The notes under the pieces were generated by a model, which saw only the letters and a list, made by a program, of their open reading frames with translations, was not told the DNA's origin and ran no database searches. Below, piece after piece: positions 47,501-58,839 of a stretch of DNA of 64,000 nucleotides. Source of the stretch: Theropithecus gelada (lineage: Eukaryota; Chordata; Mammalia; Primates; Cercopithecidae); assembly GCF_003255815.1 (NCBI RefSeq), contig NC_037683.1:77435440-77499439 (forward strand), in the 5' to 3' direction. The translations under genes and the position numbers were made by a program. The stretch's first letter is position 1; each line of letters starts with the position of its first letter.

Positions 47501-47625
47501 CTAATTATAACACATCATTATAAGGAAAAGAAAGGTAAAGCCAAGAGAGTTGACTTGGATTGACTTGGCCAAGACCACTCAGCTCATTAGTGTCAGAGCT
47601 GGGGCCGGAAAACATATTTTTTGAC
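47500..47625 (-). mobile_element. MIR fragment
   Basis: 'ggccaagaccactcagctca' and 'ttagtgtcagagctggggcc' are antisense MIR. Confidence 0.6.
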
Positions 47626-47810
47626 TAACTAATTTTACTGATGTATAATTTGTGTACCATAGAATGCATGGAACTGAAGTGCCCAGTTGATGCATTTTGA
47701 TAAATATGTATATCTGTGTAACCATACCCAATACGTGCTAATCAAGATATAGAACATTTCATTGCTCCCAGGACTTTCCCACATGCCCCTTTCTAATTAG
47801 AAAGCAGGTG
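47626..47810 (-). mobile_element. Old L1 3'-end remnant
   Basis: 'ttactgatgtataatttgtg', 'gttgatgcattttgataaat' and 'ctaatcaagatatagaacat' follow the antisense L1M 3' end. Confidence 0.65.
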
Positions 47811-48234
47811 TTTGATTCCTGATCCAGTGTTTTGCCACCACTGACTCTTTCATCATTGTATAGGTGCAATGGTCAGTTGGTGAAAAGCGTCCATGGCTGG
47901 AAACAGGGTGTATAGGCTCTCATTCTAGCTGCTCAATTAACTATGTGACATTAGGCAAGAGGTTTGCTGAGTTAGTGTCCCTAGCTGTTAGAAGATAGGG
48001 TATGAGTGAGAAACCAGATTGTAAAAGGTGATAAAGTTTGTCTTTGACTCCTCCTTCCCCTCTTTTCTGAGATACTTCTTACAGTTCCTGTAAGGTGTCA
48101 CTGAGGTGTCACTAGGACTGTAGCACCCATTTCATTCTTTACCTGATTTTGAGCTAGCTGGGTATCATGTCAAAGGAAACTTGTCTATTTCATGCCAAGT
48201 TATTGTTCCTAGAAGTGCTTGTATTTAATAATCA

Positions 48235-48477
48235 TAGTGATACCTATAGTTTATTGGGCACCTGTAAGGTATCAGCCATGTGCTTACCCCTCTATATGCA
48301 TTGCCTAAATGAGCCCTGCCTTACAGGAGCCCTGTAAGTTTATACAAAGCCTACCTGAGGCTCAAGGAGGTTAAGTTGCTTGCAGATAGTCAAACAGCTG
48401 GTAAGTGGCAGAGTTTGCTTTGGGACCCAGATGTGCCCAACTCCAAATCCAGGACACTTTCCAACTCTACTACTTTG
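48235..48477 (-). mobile_element. MIR
   Basis: Antisense MIR from 'ttattgggcacctgtaaggt' through 'ggctcaaggaggttaagttg' to 'gtaagtggcagagtttgctt'. An Alu follows at once. Confidence 0.8.
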
Positions 48478-48488
48478 ACTCAGGGAAC

Positions 48489-48815
48489 TTTTTTTCTTTT
48501 TTTTTTCTTTTTCTTTTTCAAAATGGAGTCTCGCTCTGTCGCCCAGGCTGTAGTGCAGTGGTGCGATCTCAGTTCACTGCAACCTCCGCCTCCCAGGTTC
48601 AAGCTTCCAGGGTTCAAGCGATTCTCCCACTTCAGCCTCCCAAGTAGCTGGGACTACAGGCACGTGCCACCACGCCTGGCTAATTTTTGGTATTTTTAGT
48701 AGAGACAGGGTTTCACCGTGTTAGACAGGATGGTCTCGATCTCCTGACCTCATGATGCGCCCAACTCGGCCTCCCAAAGTGTTGGGATTACAGACGTGAA
48801 CCACCTTGCCTGGCT
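48489..48815 (-). mobile_element. AluS-like element with TSD
   Basis: Antisense, with a long T tail broken by C. TSD 'actcagggaac' at 48478-48488 and 48816-48826. The phrase 'gttcaagc' is repeated (about 48597 and 48612), a small internal duplication. Confidence 0.96.
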
Positions 48816-48826
48816 ACTCAGGGAAC

Positions 48827-49500
48827 CCTTAAAGGTGACAGTAGCTTGTCCCAAAGGAATAACTGTTTGAAAGTGGAATTTGAGGTAGCATGTCTTCCTA
48901 GAGGGAGAGTGTCATCTGATCAAGGAGCTCAGGGACACTTATGCATCACTCCAGTGCTGCCAGTGGGGTTACTCTCCTGATCCCAGGACCACAGTGAGAG
49001 ACCTGAGAAAGCCCCTTGAATAGTGCACTGTTCCATGTGAGTGTGATTGTGCTTAACTGTGCCTGGGACAATCTTGTGAACTGAGGTTTTGACTTGAATA
49101 AGATGGGTGACATGGATTCTGGAGGATAAACAGTTATTATAGGGAATATAGTCTATGGAAAGTGAGATCCTGGGATGTAGTGTATAATTCTTGGTTAAAT
49201 ATAGCAAAAGCAAAGAAATAATCACCCACTCACTCAAGGAGGTGACTCTGGTTAGGGACCCCATGCCTGCTAACAGGGTGCTTATACCCTCCTCCATATG
49301 GCGTGAAGAGAGGTGTCCTGTTTAAAGAGTGCGAGCTAAATCTCATTCAAACACACAAAAAGGTCTCAGGAAGTTTGGCTGGAGAAAGTACTCAGTTTCA
49401 GATGGGGAGTCTAATTCCACGTGCCTTCGCTTGCCATTGTCTGATTTGCAAGTTTAGCATAACACTCTTTTTTTAAAAGCCCTCTTGGCTATTTAAGAGT
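48827..49500. other. Unassigned stretch
   Basis: The 122-aa minus frame (48929-49297) is the longest non-repetitive frame here. It starts and ends without a recognisable domain, and I cannot link it to a family. Confidence 0.4.
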
Positions 49501-49513
49501 TTTCCTGCAGTTG

Positions 49514-49790
49514 GCTGGGCGCGGTGGCTCACGCCTGTAATCCCAACTCTTTGGGAGGCTGAGGCGAGTGGATCACGAGTGGATCACGAGGTCAGGAGAT
49601 CAAGACCATCCTCGCTAACACGGTGAAACCCCATCTTTACTAAAAATACCAAAAAATTAGCCGGGTGTGGCAGTGTGTGCCTGTGGTCCCAGCTGCTGGG
49701 GACGCTGAGGCAGGAGAATGGCGTGAACCCGGGAGACTGAGCGTGCAGTGAGCCGAAATTGTGCCACTGCACTCCAGCCTGGGTGACAGA
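49514..49790 (+). mobile_element. AluY-like element lacking its 3' end and A tail, with TSD
   Basis: It starts 'gctgggcgcggtggctcacg' and stops at 'agcctgggtgacaga', about 15 bases before the usual end, with no A run. Exact 13-mers 'tttcctgcagttg' flank it (49501-49513 and 49791-49803). An 11-bp tandem duplication 'gagtggatcac' lies near 49567-49588. The target 'gagt/tttcctg' does not look like the usual L1 endonuclease site. Confidence 0.93.
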
Positions 49791-49803
49791 TTTCCTGCAG
49801 TTG

Positions 49804-52205
49804 TTCAGAGGAGACTGTGGGAAACAAAAGCAAATCAACAGCTACAGGCACCAAATTAAGTTCAACACATATAATTCAGAACACACATCTTTGTGCAGTG
49901 GATAAGCAGGCCCCCAGAAAAATGACAGACTATTCTGCTGTGTGGTTTAGGGGAGGGATCTGGCTTTATCTCCAGATCATCTTAGACTTTAGCTTACTCA
50001 AGATTATGGCCCTTTTTGGGTAACTTCTTGACTTTGGACCTGCTGAGAGATACCCTTCAGTAAGGGATCAGAGTGCAGTCCTTAGTTTTGTTGGCAACAC
50101 ACAAGTACACATGCCAGTGCCCAGAGGCAGTTCTGGAAATGCCTTACTCATTTCTTGGCTGGGCTGAGTCCAGAGACAATCCGTGGCCCTGAACTTTGGA
50201 ATCCTGATACTCAATGGACTTGATTAGTTTTGCTGCTGGTTAACTCCCACACCTCCTTCTCATAGTTTAAAGAAAGCTGCCTGAAATCAAAGGACTGAGA
50301 CTTCACAAAAGCAGATCATATAGCAAGCAATTTCATGCACAAAAAGACAGTGGAGTGTTTGAGGGGTTGCTGGGCTACAAACATCTGTACCCAGACTGTG
50401 GTTTTGCCTGGCTGGTAGGGCACAGAAGTCTGCTCACTTTGCCTCAAGTTTTAGCCTTTAACGACACAGGGATGTCAAGAGAGGGAACTTCTCAGAGTCT
50501 GAGAGAAACAGAGATTTGGGTCAAGTTGTATTGTTCACCCAGGAATCCAAAGACAAGGCTGAGTCTTGAGAGGTGGCCACCACACCCCAGGCTGAAATAA
50601 CTTTCCAGAGAGCTAACTGACCTCCTAACCAAACCAATGAGCCAACAAACCCCTGAGGGTTGGAACCCTGAAGGAGTGAGAGGACCCCATATCTCAGCCT
50701 GACAACTGGCTACTTACACCTGCTAAATGTGTAGAAAACTGGATTTTTTCCATGCACCACAGGACATGGTTTTCTTTTAAAGTTCACAAATTCTCTTCAT
50801 GGTTTACCTAACTATGAAGATTCATTTTTGGCAATGTCCAAGAAAATTTATTTATGACCAATTCTGTATTTTGATCTCTCTATCCAAGTATTGTTTCCAA
50901 GAGCCAGCAGTACAAAGGCACAAGGGCCAGCTGAACGGCCCATGGCCACACATAGCCCTTCAGGCCTGAGTTGGTCTTGATCGTCTCCCCACTAACCAGG
51001 TCTGTGCCCACAAAAGCTGGTGGTGGCCAAAGGAAGAAACCTCCCTCTACAGAAGTAGCCTAACCCAAGACAGAGTTCACTTAAACGGCCATCTCTAAAC
51101 GGCATGGTTGTTTGGTTTCCCTTCTGTGCTCTCCGATCCTGGGAATCAGGGGATGCCCCACCATGCCTTAGTCCTCTGTATTTCTATGTCCCCATACCCC
51201 CACAGGCCAAAAGGACCCAAGGTGAATTGTGAGCTATTTTAATTTGGAGATAAATGACCAAGGGACCCTACACAAAGGGCCCAGTGTAATTTTAGTAGTC
51301 ATAGGCCAACCTCAGGTGGCTCTCTTGTTCCTGAGCCATGTTCCTGCATGACTTTGAGAAAATCACTTAGCCTCCACAAAGAGAACACAACTGGGTGTTG
51401 CCTGAGTTTTACTGATGTTGGCAAAGTTTAATACAAAGACTGTATTTTTTTTATGTAAAGGAGACAAAGAGTGGATTGAGACAAACTTTCTCTATAATAA
51501 CAAAAATCTCCTTTTCCATCATAGTTGTGAGTCTGTCTTCATGAACACTATAGCTTGGACTTACACTGATGTTTACTTCATGAAAAGAGATTTTAGAAAA
51601 TTGATCTTGCTTATTTACTTTTTAACCAAGAGCAGCTATTAACCCTCTAGGAGTTACATCAAATTCTTTAGATCCAAAATGCAACTCAAATAGAAGCACT
51701 ACTAGTTTTATATTTTTCTCCAGATTCAGAATCCTGTGTGCCTTTTTTTTTTTTAAAAGAAAACTGTGCATTCATTTTCTCTGAAAATGACTTCTTTGTG
51801 CTCCAGTTTTCTAGCTTAAAGATAAAATTGGATTCTTTGAAGAGGCTCAGAAACTAATTTTAAAAATCTAAGGCCCATCAGTAAGTGACAGAGAGTCCTT
51901 TGGGTATCATTTTATGCTCCCTAGTTCAAGGAACAACAACATTTTTTTTTTTTTTTTTAATGAAATCTTTCCTTATCATTTGATGTTCATCATTACCAAA
52001 TTATATACTTTTATCTCTTTTTGCCCATGAAAATTTCAATAATTCTAAACAATTAAATGGAAAGTTCATTTTCAATTAGTGTGATAAACTGAGTAATAAA
52101 GAACTCTTAGAGAAAGATATTTTTGTGTTTTTAAGTATATATTCTAAAATTTTGTAATGAACTCGAGCACTAAATATTTTATGAGATATGTAAAAGATTT
52201 CTCCT
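49804..52205. other. Mainly single-copy region
   Basis: 2.4 kb without a repeat I can name and without a convincing exon. Poly-T runs at about 51739-51752 and 51942-51959. Confidence 0.45.
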
Positions 52206-52216
52206 CACCCTCCAAT

Positions 52217-52217
52217 T

Positions 52218-52250
<33 letters not shown>

Positions 52251-52822
52251 TGTTTTTTGTGAGACACTCTGTTGCCCACACTTGAGTGCAGTGGTGTGAT
52301 CATAGTTCACTGAAGCTTCAACCTCCCAGGCTCAAGTGATCCTCCCTCCTCAGCCTCCCAGATTGTTGAGACTATAACCACACCCAGTTAATTGTTTGTT
52401 TGTTTGCTTGTTTGTTTCGAGACAGAGTCTCACTCTGTCTCCCAGGCTGGAGTGCAGTGGCCTGATCTTGGCTCACTGCAACCTCCACCTCCCGGGTTCA
52501 AGTAATTCTCCTGCCTCAGCCTCCTGAGTAGCTGGGGCTACAGGCGCGCAACAAGAAGCCTGGTTAATTTTTGTATTTTTAGAAGAGCTGTGGTTTCACC
52601 ATGTTGCCCAGGCTGTTCTCATACTCCTTCTGCCTGCCCTGGCCTCCGAAAGTTCTGGGATTACAGACGTGAGCCCCTGTGCCTGGCCATTTTTGTACTT
52701 TTTGTAGAGATGGGGTTTCACCATGTTGCCAAGGTTGGTCTAGAACTCCTGAGCTCAAGCAATTCGCTTGCCTCGGCCTCCCAAAGTGCTGGGATTACAA
52801 GCATGAGCCACGACGCCCAGCT
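52217..52822 (-). mobile_element. AluJ-like element split by a younger Alu
   Basis: Antisense. The right-arm part is 52217-52393, with the old version 'ggctcaagtgatcctccctc' and a TTTTG-repeat tail. The left-arm part resumes at 52689 ('atttttgtactttttgtag') and ends at 52822 ('cgacgcccagct'). The inner Alu occupies 52394-52688. Confidence 0.9.
52394..52688 (-). mobile_element. AluS-like element nested in the AluJ
   Basis: Antisense, TTTG-repeat tail, 'gttcaagtaattctcctgcc'. Ends 'cctgtgcctggcc'. It lies at the middle linker of the older Alu. No clean TSD could be read because the flanks are T-rich. Confidence 0.93.
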
Positions 52823-52892
52823 ATCCTCCAAAATCTTGATTCTTTTTTTTGTTTAATCTTTTTATTTTGGAAAATAAAAAAATACAGAACAG

Positions 52893-52955
52893 TATGAAAC
52901 AAACCTGCACGTTGTGCACATGTACCCTAGAACTTAAAGTATAAAAAAAAAAGAA
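52893..52955 (+). mobile_element. Ultra-short L1PA 3' end
   Basis: About 50 bases, 'aaacctgcacgttgtgcac' then 'atgtaccctagaacttaaag', followed by an A run, equal the last bases of a young L1PA 3' UTR in the sense direction. It is among the shortest recognisable L1 insertions. Confidence 0.85.
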
Positions 52956-52959
52956 TGAT

Positions 52960-53518
52960 AAACAACGTATGTACCGACTACTCATTAATATTTTATTATT
53001 TTTGTTTTTAGTCTTTTTTAACTAAAAAATAAAACATTACAGATTAAAGTCCTCTTTGTTTCCCATTCTGTCTCATCTTCTTCCCAGAGACAGTTAATAT
53101 TACGAATTTAAGGTGCATTGTTAAAATATTTTTGAATACTTTTTACATGCATTGTTATGTATCCAAGAACAATATATGCTAGTGTGTGTGTGTGTTTTAA
53201 ATGCACGTAAGGAACAGTTTATCCTACATAGTTTTTTGTATATATCATTTTAGAAGTTCCTTTTTAAAAATGTAACATTGATTGATCCATGGATATCTCT
53301 ATTAGTGAGTGAGTCTTATTTGTTTGCATTATTTGTGATATCTGACATATTTGGACTCACTTATGCCATTTTAGTTTGGTGGGCTTTGTTTGCTTTTTAC
53401 TGCTCTTCTCATCTTCTATTGAATTGGTCAATTCTTCTTTATTTCCTCTTCTAGATTAAAAGTTACACATTCTACTTCTGGTCCTTCAATAGGTACCATT
53501 AAAATGTTATTATACACA
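52960..53518 (-). mobile_element. Probable old L1 3' UTR remnant
   Basis: 'agacagttaatattacgaat', 'gtttatcctacatagttttt' and a short TG run (53181-53194) loosely follow the antisense 3' UTR of old L1s. Weak. Confidence 0.35.
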
Positions 53519-53533
53519 ATTCACATTATTTTT

Positions 53534-53691
53534 GTTTTTATTTTTCTGAGATAGAATCTCCCTGTCACCCAGGCTGAGTGCAGTGGTGCAATTATAGCTC
53601 ACTGCAGCCTTTACCTCCTGGGCTCAAGCGATCCTCCCACCTCAACCTCCCCAATAACTGGCAGCACAGGCTTGTGTCACCACACCTGGCT
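53534..53691 (-). mobile_element. Free Alu right-arm monomer with 15-bp TSD
   Basis: Antisense single arm with the old-type 'ggctcaagcgatcctcccac'. The flanks 'aattcacattatttt' (53519-53533 and 53692-53706) are identical. Confidence 0.9.
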
Positions 53692-53863
53692 AATTCACAT
53701 TATTTTAAAATAAATACTAAAGTTTGTGTATATTCTCCTAAACAAAGAAGGAATTGAACACATTTGTATTTTACTCTAAACAATCTCCTTCTGGCTCCTA
53801 TGTTAACTGTTGTCTAGTGTTTTAGTTCTACCTTGTTTTCTTTGGTTGTTCGTTTTTGTGGGG

Positions 53864-54149
53864 TTTTTTTGAGATGGAGTTTCGCTCTGGTTGCCCAGAC
53901 TGGAGTGCAATGGTGCAATCTCAGCTTACCGCAACCTCTGCCTCCCAGGTTCAAGCGATTCTCCTGCCTCAGCCTCCCGAGTAGCTGGGATTACAGGCAT
54001 GCACCACCACACACAGCTAATTTTTGTATTTTCAGTAGAGACAAGGTTTCTCCATGTTGGTCAGGCTGGTCTCGAACTCCCAAACTCAGGTGATATGCCT
54101 GCCTCGGCCGCCCAAAGTGCTGGGATTACAGGCATGAGCCACCACAGTT
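53864..54149 (-). mobile_element. AluS-like element
   Basis: Antisense, 'gttcaagcgattctcctgcc'. Ends 'ccaccacagttgg'. Confidence 0.95.
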
Positions 54150-54185
54150 GGTCAGTTGTTTATTAGTGGTAGTTCACGTATTTTC

Positions 54186-54493
54186 TTTTCTTTTTTTTTC
54201 TTTTTTTGAGACAGAGTCTTGCTCTGTCACCCAGGCTAGAGTGCAGTGGCATGATCTTGGCTCACTGCAAGCTCCCCCTCCCAGGTTCACGCCATTCTCC
54301 TGCCTCAGCCTCCCGACTAGCTGGGACTACAGGCGCCAGGGCCACCCCACCTAGCTAATTTTTTCTATTTTTTAGTACAGATGGGGTTTCACCGTGTTAG
54401 CCAGGATGGTCACGATCTCCTGACCTCCTGATCTGCCCGCCTCGGCCTCCCAAAGTGCTGAGATTACAGGTGTGAGCCACCGCGCCCGGCTGA
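54186..54493 (-). mobile_element. AluY-like element with 13-bp TSD
   Basis: Antisense, AluY version 'ttcacgccattctcctgcct'. TSD 'ttcacgtattttc' at 54173-54185 and 54494-54506. Confidence 0.96.
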
Positions 54494-54656
54494 TTCACGT
54501 ATTTTCACCAGATTTCCCCCCCTTTTCTCACCATTGTTCTTGAATTCCATCTTTCATCCTGGCTTTTTCTTTTTTGTTAAAATCTTACTTTTGGTAGCTT
54601 TTTGGTGAGAGTCAGTTAACTAACTCTCTTGGACTTTGGATGTATTCAAAACATAT

Positions 54657-54988
54657 GCTGGTCATGCATGGTGATTCACGCCTGTCATCCCAGCACTTTG
54701 GGAGGCCAAGGCAGGTGGATCACTTGGCGTCAAGAGTTCGAGACCAGCCTGGGCAACATGGTGAAACCCCATCTCTACCAAAAAACATATGTTTAAAAGA
54801 ATTAGCCAGGTGTGCTGGCACATACCTGTAGTGCTAGTATGTATACCTTCAGCTACTCAGGAGGCTGAAATGAATGAATTGCTTGGGCCAGGAGGCAGAG
54901 GTTGCAGCGAGCTGAGATTGTGCCACTGCACTCCAGCCTGGGCAATACAGCAAGACCCTTAAAAAAATAAAGGAAAAGAAAAGAAAAA
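54657..54988 (+). mobile_element. Alu element (S/J), plus strand
   Basis: From 'gctggtcatgcatggtgatt' to an AAAG-repeat tail. It has an insertion near 54833-54850. It lies 163 bases from the minus-strand AluY at 54186-54493. Confidence 0.93.
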
Positions 54989-55518
54989 TGTAATGCTATT
55001 TTTACTCTTGAATGATCACTTACTTTGGGATAGAATTCTATTGTGTCAGTTTTCCTCCCTGACGACTGTGAAGATAGAATTCATTCTCTTCTGGTACCTG
55101 CTGCTTCTGAGGAGAAGTTTGTTGTCAGTCTAGATGTGTGATTGTTCATTTGGAGATATTTTGCCTTCTCTTTTCTGTTTGCATCTAAAATTTTCTCTTA
55201 ATATTTTATAGTTTCACTGTAATGTGTCAGTGTTTGAAAATTTTAATTTATCCTGCTCATGACTCAGTGCAATTTCTTTTGTTCTGAGAAATTCTCACCA
55301 TTATCTCTATTCTTTTCTTCTGGAATTTCTAGTAGAAATTCTAGTAGAAATTCCAGAACGGTCTCTTTCTAACCTCCATGTCTCTTAGTGTCATGTTCCT
55401 GTTCTTAATTTCTTGATTTCTCTGTGCTATGTTTGCTTTTTATTTTTGCAACTTTCAATTCACTAATTATCTTTTCAGTTGCTTCTTCTTTTTTTTTTTT
55501 TTTTTAATTTTAATGGGT

Positions 55519-55841
55519 ATATTTTCTTTCTTCTTCTTCTACTTCTTTTTTTTTTTTTTGTGACAGAGTTTTGCTCTTGTTGCCCAGGCTGGAGTGCAGT
55601 GGCACAATCTCAGCTCACTGCAAACTCTGCCATCCAGTTTCAAGCGATTCTCCTATCTCAGCCTCCTGAGTAGCTGGGATTACAGGTGCACGCCACCATG
55701 CCTGGCTAATTTTTGTATTTTTAGTAGAGTCAGGGTTTCAACATGTTGTTCAGGCTGGTCTTGAACTCCTGACCTTGTGATCTGCTGGCCTCAGCCTCCC
55801 AAAGTGCTGGGGTTACAGGCATAAGCCACTGTGCCCAGCTA
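55519..55841 (-). mobile_element. AluS-like element with TSD
   Basis: Antisense. The Alu body starts at about 55560 after a CTT/T-rich tail. TSD 'aattttaatgggt' (55506-55518) and 'aattttcatgggt' (55842-55854), one mismatch. Confidence 0.94.
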
Positions 55842-56110
55842 AATTTTCATGGGTTTCATTTTTGAATGAATTAAATGATATGATGAATTAAATGAAAATT
55901 TAATTCATTCAATTTTCAATGAATTAAATGAAAATTTTAATTTCATTTCTTAGATTTCTACTAAATTATTTTTCAAATGTAATTGCTCTTGTTTCAAAAT
56001 CTCCTAATCTTAGATCACTAATTTGGATTCTTTCCCTTTGTACAAAGGATATTATTTTTAAACTACTTCCAGATGTATTATTTTATTTTCCTATCCTGAA
56101 TATCTTCACA

Positions 56111-58439
56111 TCACATTGTGGTGACTAGAGGGCTTCTAGAAAGAGGCAGAGAAACACGTATTTTTATTTATTTTTTGAAAAAAATACATTAACAGCTTTT
56201 ATCATCAAATTGGATTTTGTTTGACTCTGCACTAAAAACAAAAAATAAGCTTAAAGTCCAGGTCCCTGTAAGTGTAGAGAAGCTATCCCAACCAGACTTA
56301 ATGTCTAAGAAAGAGGCCAGAATCAGAAAGAAATAGGTTATTATATAGAGAAGTGAAGCCCAGAGCCCAGCACTTCAAGGCCTTGCATATAATAGGACAA
56401 GCTTCATGGGGGTGTGACCTACACAGACACACAGGGCCCCAGGCTTAGAAGAGCCACAAATGGTTTATTGATCAAAGAGACCCTCGTTCATTTTGAACTG
56501 GGCCCCAAAATTACGTAGCTGGTTCTGGTACTAGTGGTACTAGGGAAAGTCCTGAGAAGACAGAAAGAGGAAGAAAAGAAAAAGAACAAAAACAAAAACA
56601 AAAACACCCTGATGTTTTTGACCCCCAAGGCATTTTGAGTAGAAGAGACATAGAGGCAGCAGAGACACATCAATCCCAACTCTTCGTTGGCCCAGAATGA
56701 CAGAGGATATTGCTTGATTTGAGAGAAATACCAAAGGTGGGGTCCTTTTGTCCAATTTAACATTTTGGATTCTGGAAGAAGAGTTCAGTCTCCCTTGTCC
56801 CCACCCCAAAACAGAGATAATAAAGCAGTTCTGAAAGCGACTTTAAAATAAAAATATTTTAAAAAATTTCAAAGAGGTATAGTACAGTAGGATAATAAAT
56901 TTACACTGTACACAGGTGAATGGTGAAAATGCAGTTTAAAGAAATTTGCTGTTACTTGATTCAATTTGTATCAATTGTTTCTATCCATATAAAGGTGGGA
57001 GGAAAAAATATAAATTTTAGGTCAAATCCAGTAAATATGGCCCAGTGCAATAACTGAAATAGTCCCTTTAAGTTAATTTTCAGTCTTTTGATTTAAATGT
57101 GCCCAGTTCCTCACGTTTCTGCCTATTCCCTCTTTGCTCTCTAAGGTGCTGTTGAATGGGTGCCTGTGGGTATAGCAAACATGGCCATGCAGTGGTGGAG
57201 GAAGGGAGTCTCCCATCTCCACTGGGCCTTGTGATGGCTCTGGGTCTTCCTGACCTCTGCAGTGATAGAACTCCTATGCCTGATCCCTTCTCACTATGCT
57301 GCTATCAGTTGTCTCTGAGCTGGTGTAACTTGCATTCTGACTCTCTCAGTTTGGTGAAAGTCAGTTTTGCCCCACTGCTCTTGGCCCCTCTAAATCTCTT
57401 TCACATTCCCTAAGCCAGCTGGCCTGGGCTGCTCACCCACAGCCTCTGCAGCAGATTGTCTCACTCTTGCAAGGACAGGCCCCACAGAAGGTTCATCGAT
57501 TTCTAGTTCAACTGGCTTCCAGATAAACTGAAGGCTAATGACCAATTCAGGACACCCTGAAGGCTTCATGGCTTCATTTCCTCTTGCCACTGCGAGTTTA
57601 GGTTTCTTCTTCATTTCTGGTACTTAGATATTTTTCCTTTTTGCTGTCAAGTCCTGCTTAAAATATTTTTTTCCCTCTTTTTTTCAGTATTTCTGTGTGC
57701 TTAGAGTGATGCTTTGTGTGTCATCTTGTCTGGAAGTCCTGGAATATTATTTTTGCTAGTAATTTGCTTTAAAAACCCTCTTTTCCAGAGGTCAAGGTAA
57801 GTACTTCAGTTCATTCTCTAAGTAAATGCAATCTGAGTTAACTAAGTTTTGTTAGGCATTTTTTCCCTTTTTGGTCATCTAGCATACAGGAATATTTTTT
57901 CTGTGCAGTGACTATTTCCATTCTTTTTTTCTACGCATCAATATAAATCCTCAACACCAATTAGACTCTATGAGAGGATATTGTATACAATGTACGTGCC
58001 AGGACACAAATAAAATAATTCCAATTAATTATTAAGTAAGTAAATATAGAAATATTTACTATTATAAAGCATTTAGAAGAGTCAAATGCCTGAACTTTAT
58101 GGATCATATTTCTCCATACTTGGAGAAATATGGTTGCATAAAATATTTAAATAACATTAGTCTGCAATTCAGCAAGTGTGCCTACCAGTGCCACTAACAC
58201 CACCTATTGTAAACTTTTGTGGAAAGGAGAGATTGTTATCAACTGGGGTGTTCAGTGAAGCCCTCATGGCAAAGGCTTATTTTAAGTTGAAAGTTGAGAG
58301 ATCAACTGATGTTTAGTAAGCTTAGATAAGGAGTAGTGTTGCATTCTCCTATTTTTATGCTGCATTCTCTTATTATTTTATTATTACTGAGTTTCATGAA
58401 TGTTTTCCTCCTTAGGCTTCTTTTCCAATTAGAAATAGT
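56111..58439. other. Mainly single-copy region
   Basis: No repeat named with confidence and no convincing exon. Part of 57130-57420 is somewhat more GC-rich, and the overlapping frames there lack family features. Confidence 0.45.
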
Positions 58440-58760
58440 GTTTACTGGATATTTGCTGAATACAAATTAATACATGTTTCCTGTGGAAAATATGAAAAAT
58501 TATAAAGAAGAATAAAGCACCATCCATAATTTTACTCTACAAAGCCAACAGACATAATTTTGATTTATAATTTCAGTATTTTATATGCACATTTGTGTTG
58601 AATAAAAGTTAAATCATATTGAGCTTATATCTCTTTAATCCATTTTTTTTCACTTATGAGCATTTTCCTTTTTGAATAAGATTCCTCTAAAACGTAAATT
58701 TTAATGACTGTATATTTATCATATTTGTTTAACAATACCATATTGTGAGTCACTGGGAGA
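58440..58760 (-). mobile_element. Old L1 3' UTR remnant
   Basis: 'gaaaaattataaagaagaat', 'catccataattttactctac' and 'ttttttttcacttatgagc' follow the antisense 3' UTR of old L1s. Confidence 0.6.
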
Positions 58761-58839
58761 AAGTCAGGTAGTTGAGTCCTCAAATTTCATTCTCACCTTC
58801 TTTCATAATAAGAGAACCCTTATTTCAATGGGACTATAT

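Larger units (their letters stand above)
54530..56110 (-). mobile_element. Old L1 (L1M) internal region, split by two Alus
   Basis: Antisense L1M wording at 54530-54656, 54989-55518 ('gaggagaagtttgttgtcag', 'tttatcctgctcatgactc') and, more weakly, 55855-56110. An inverted repeat lies at 55320-55356 and an AT palindrome at 55883-55908. No intact frame. Confidence 0.6.

Noticed and set aside
48929..49297. 122-codon minus-strand frame as a gene
   Set aside because: No recognisable domain, no splice or poly-A context, and the length is within chance for a window this size.
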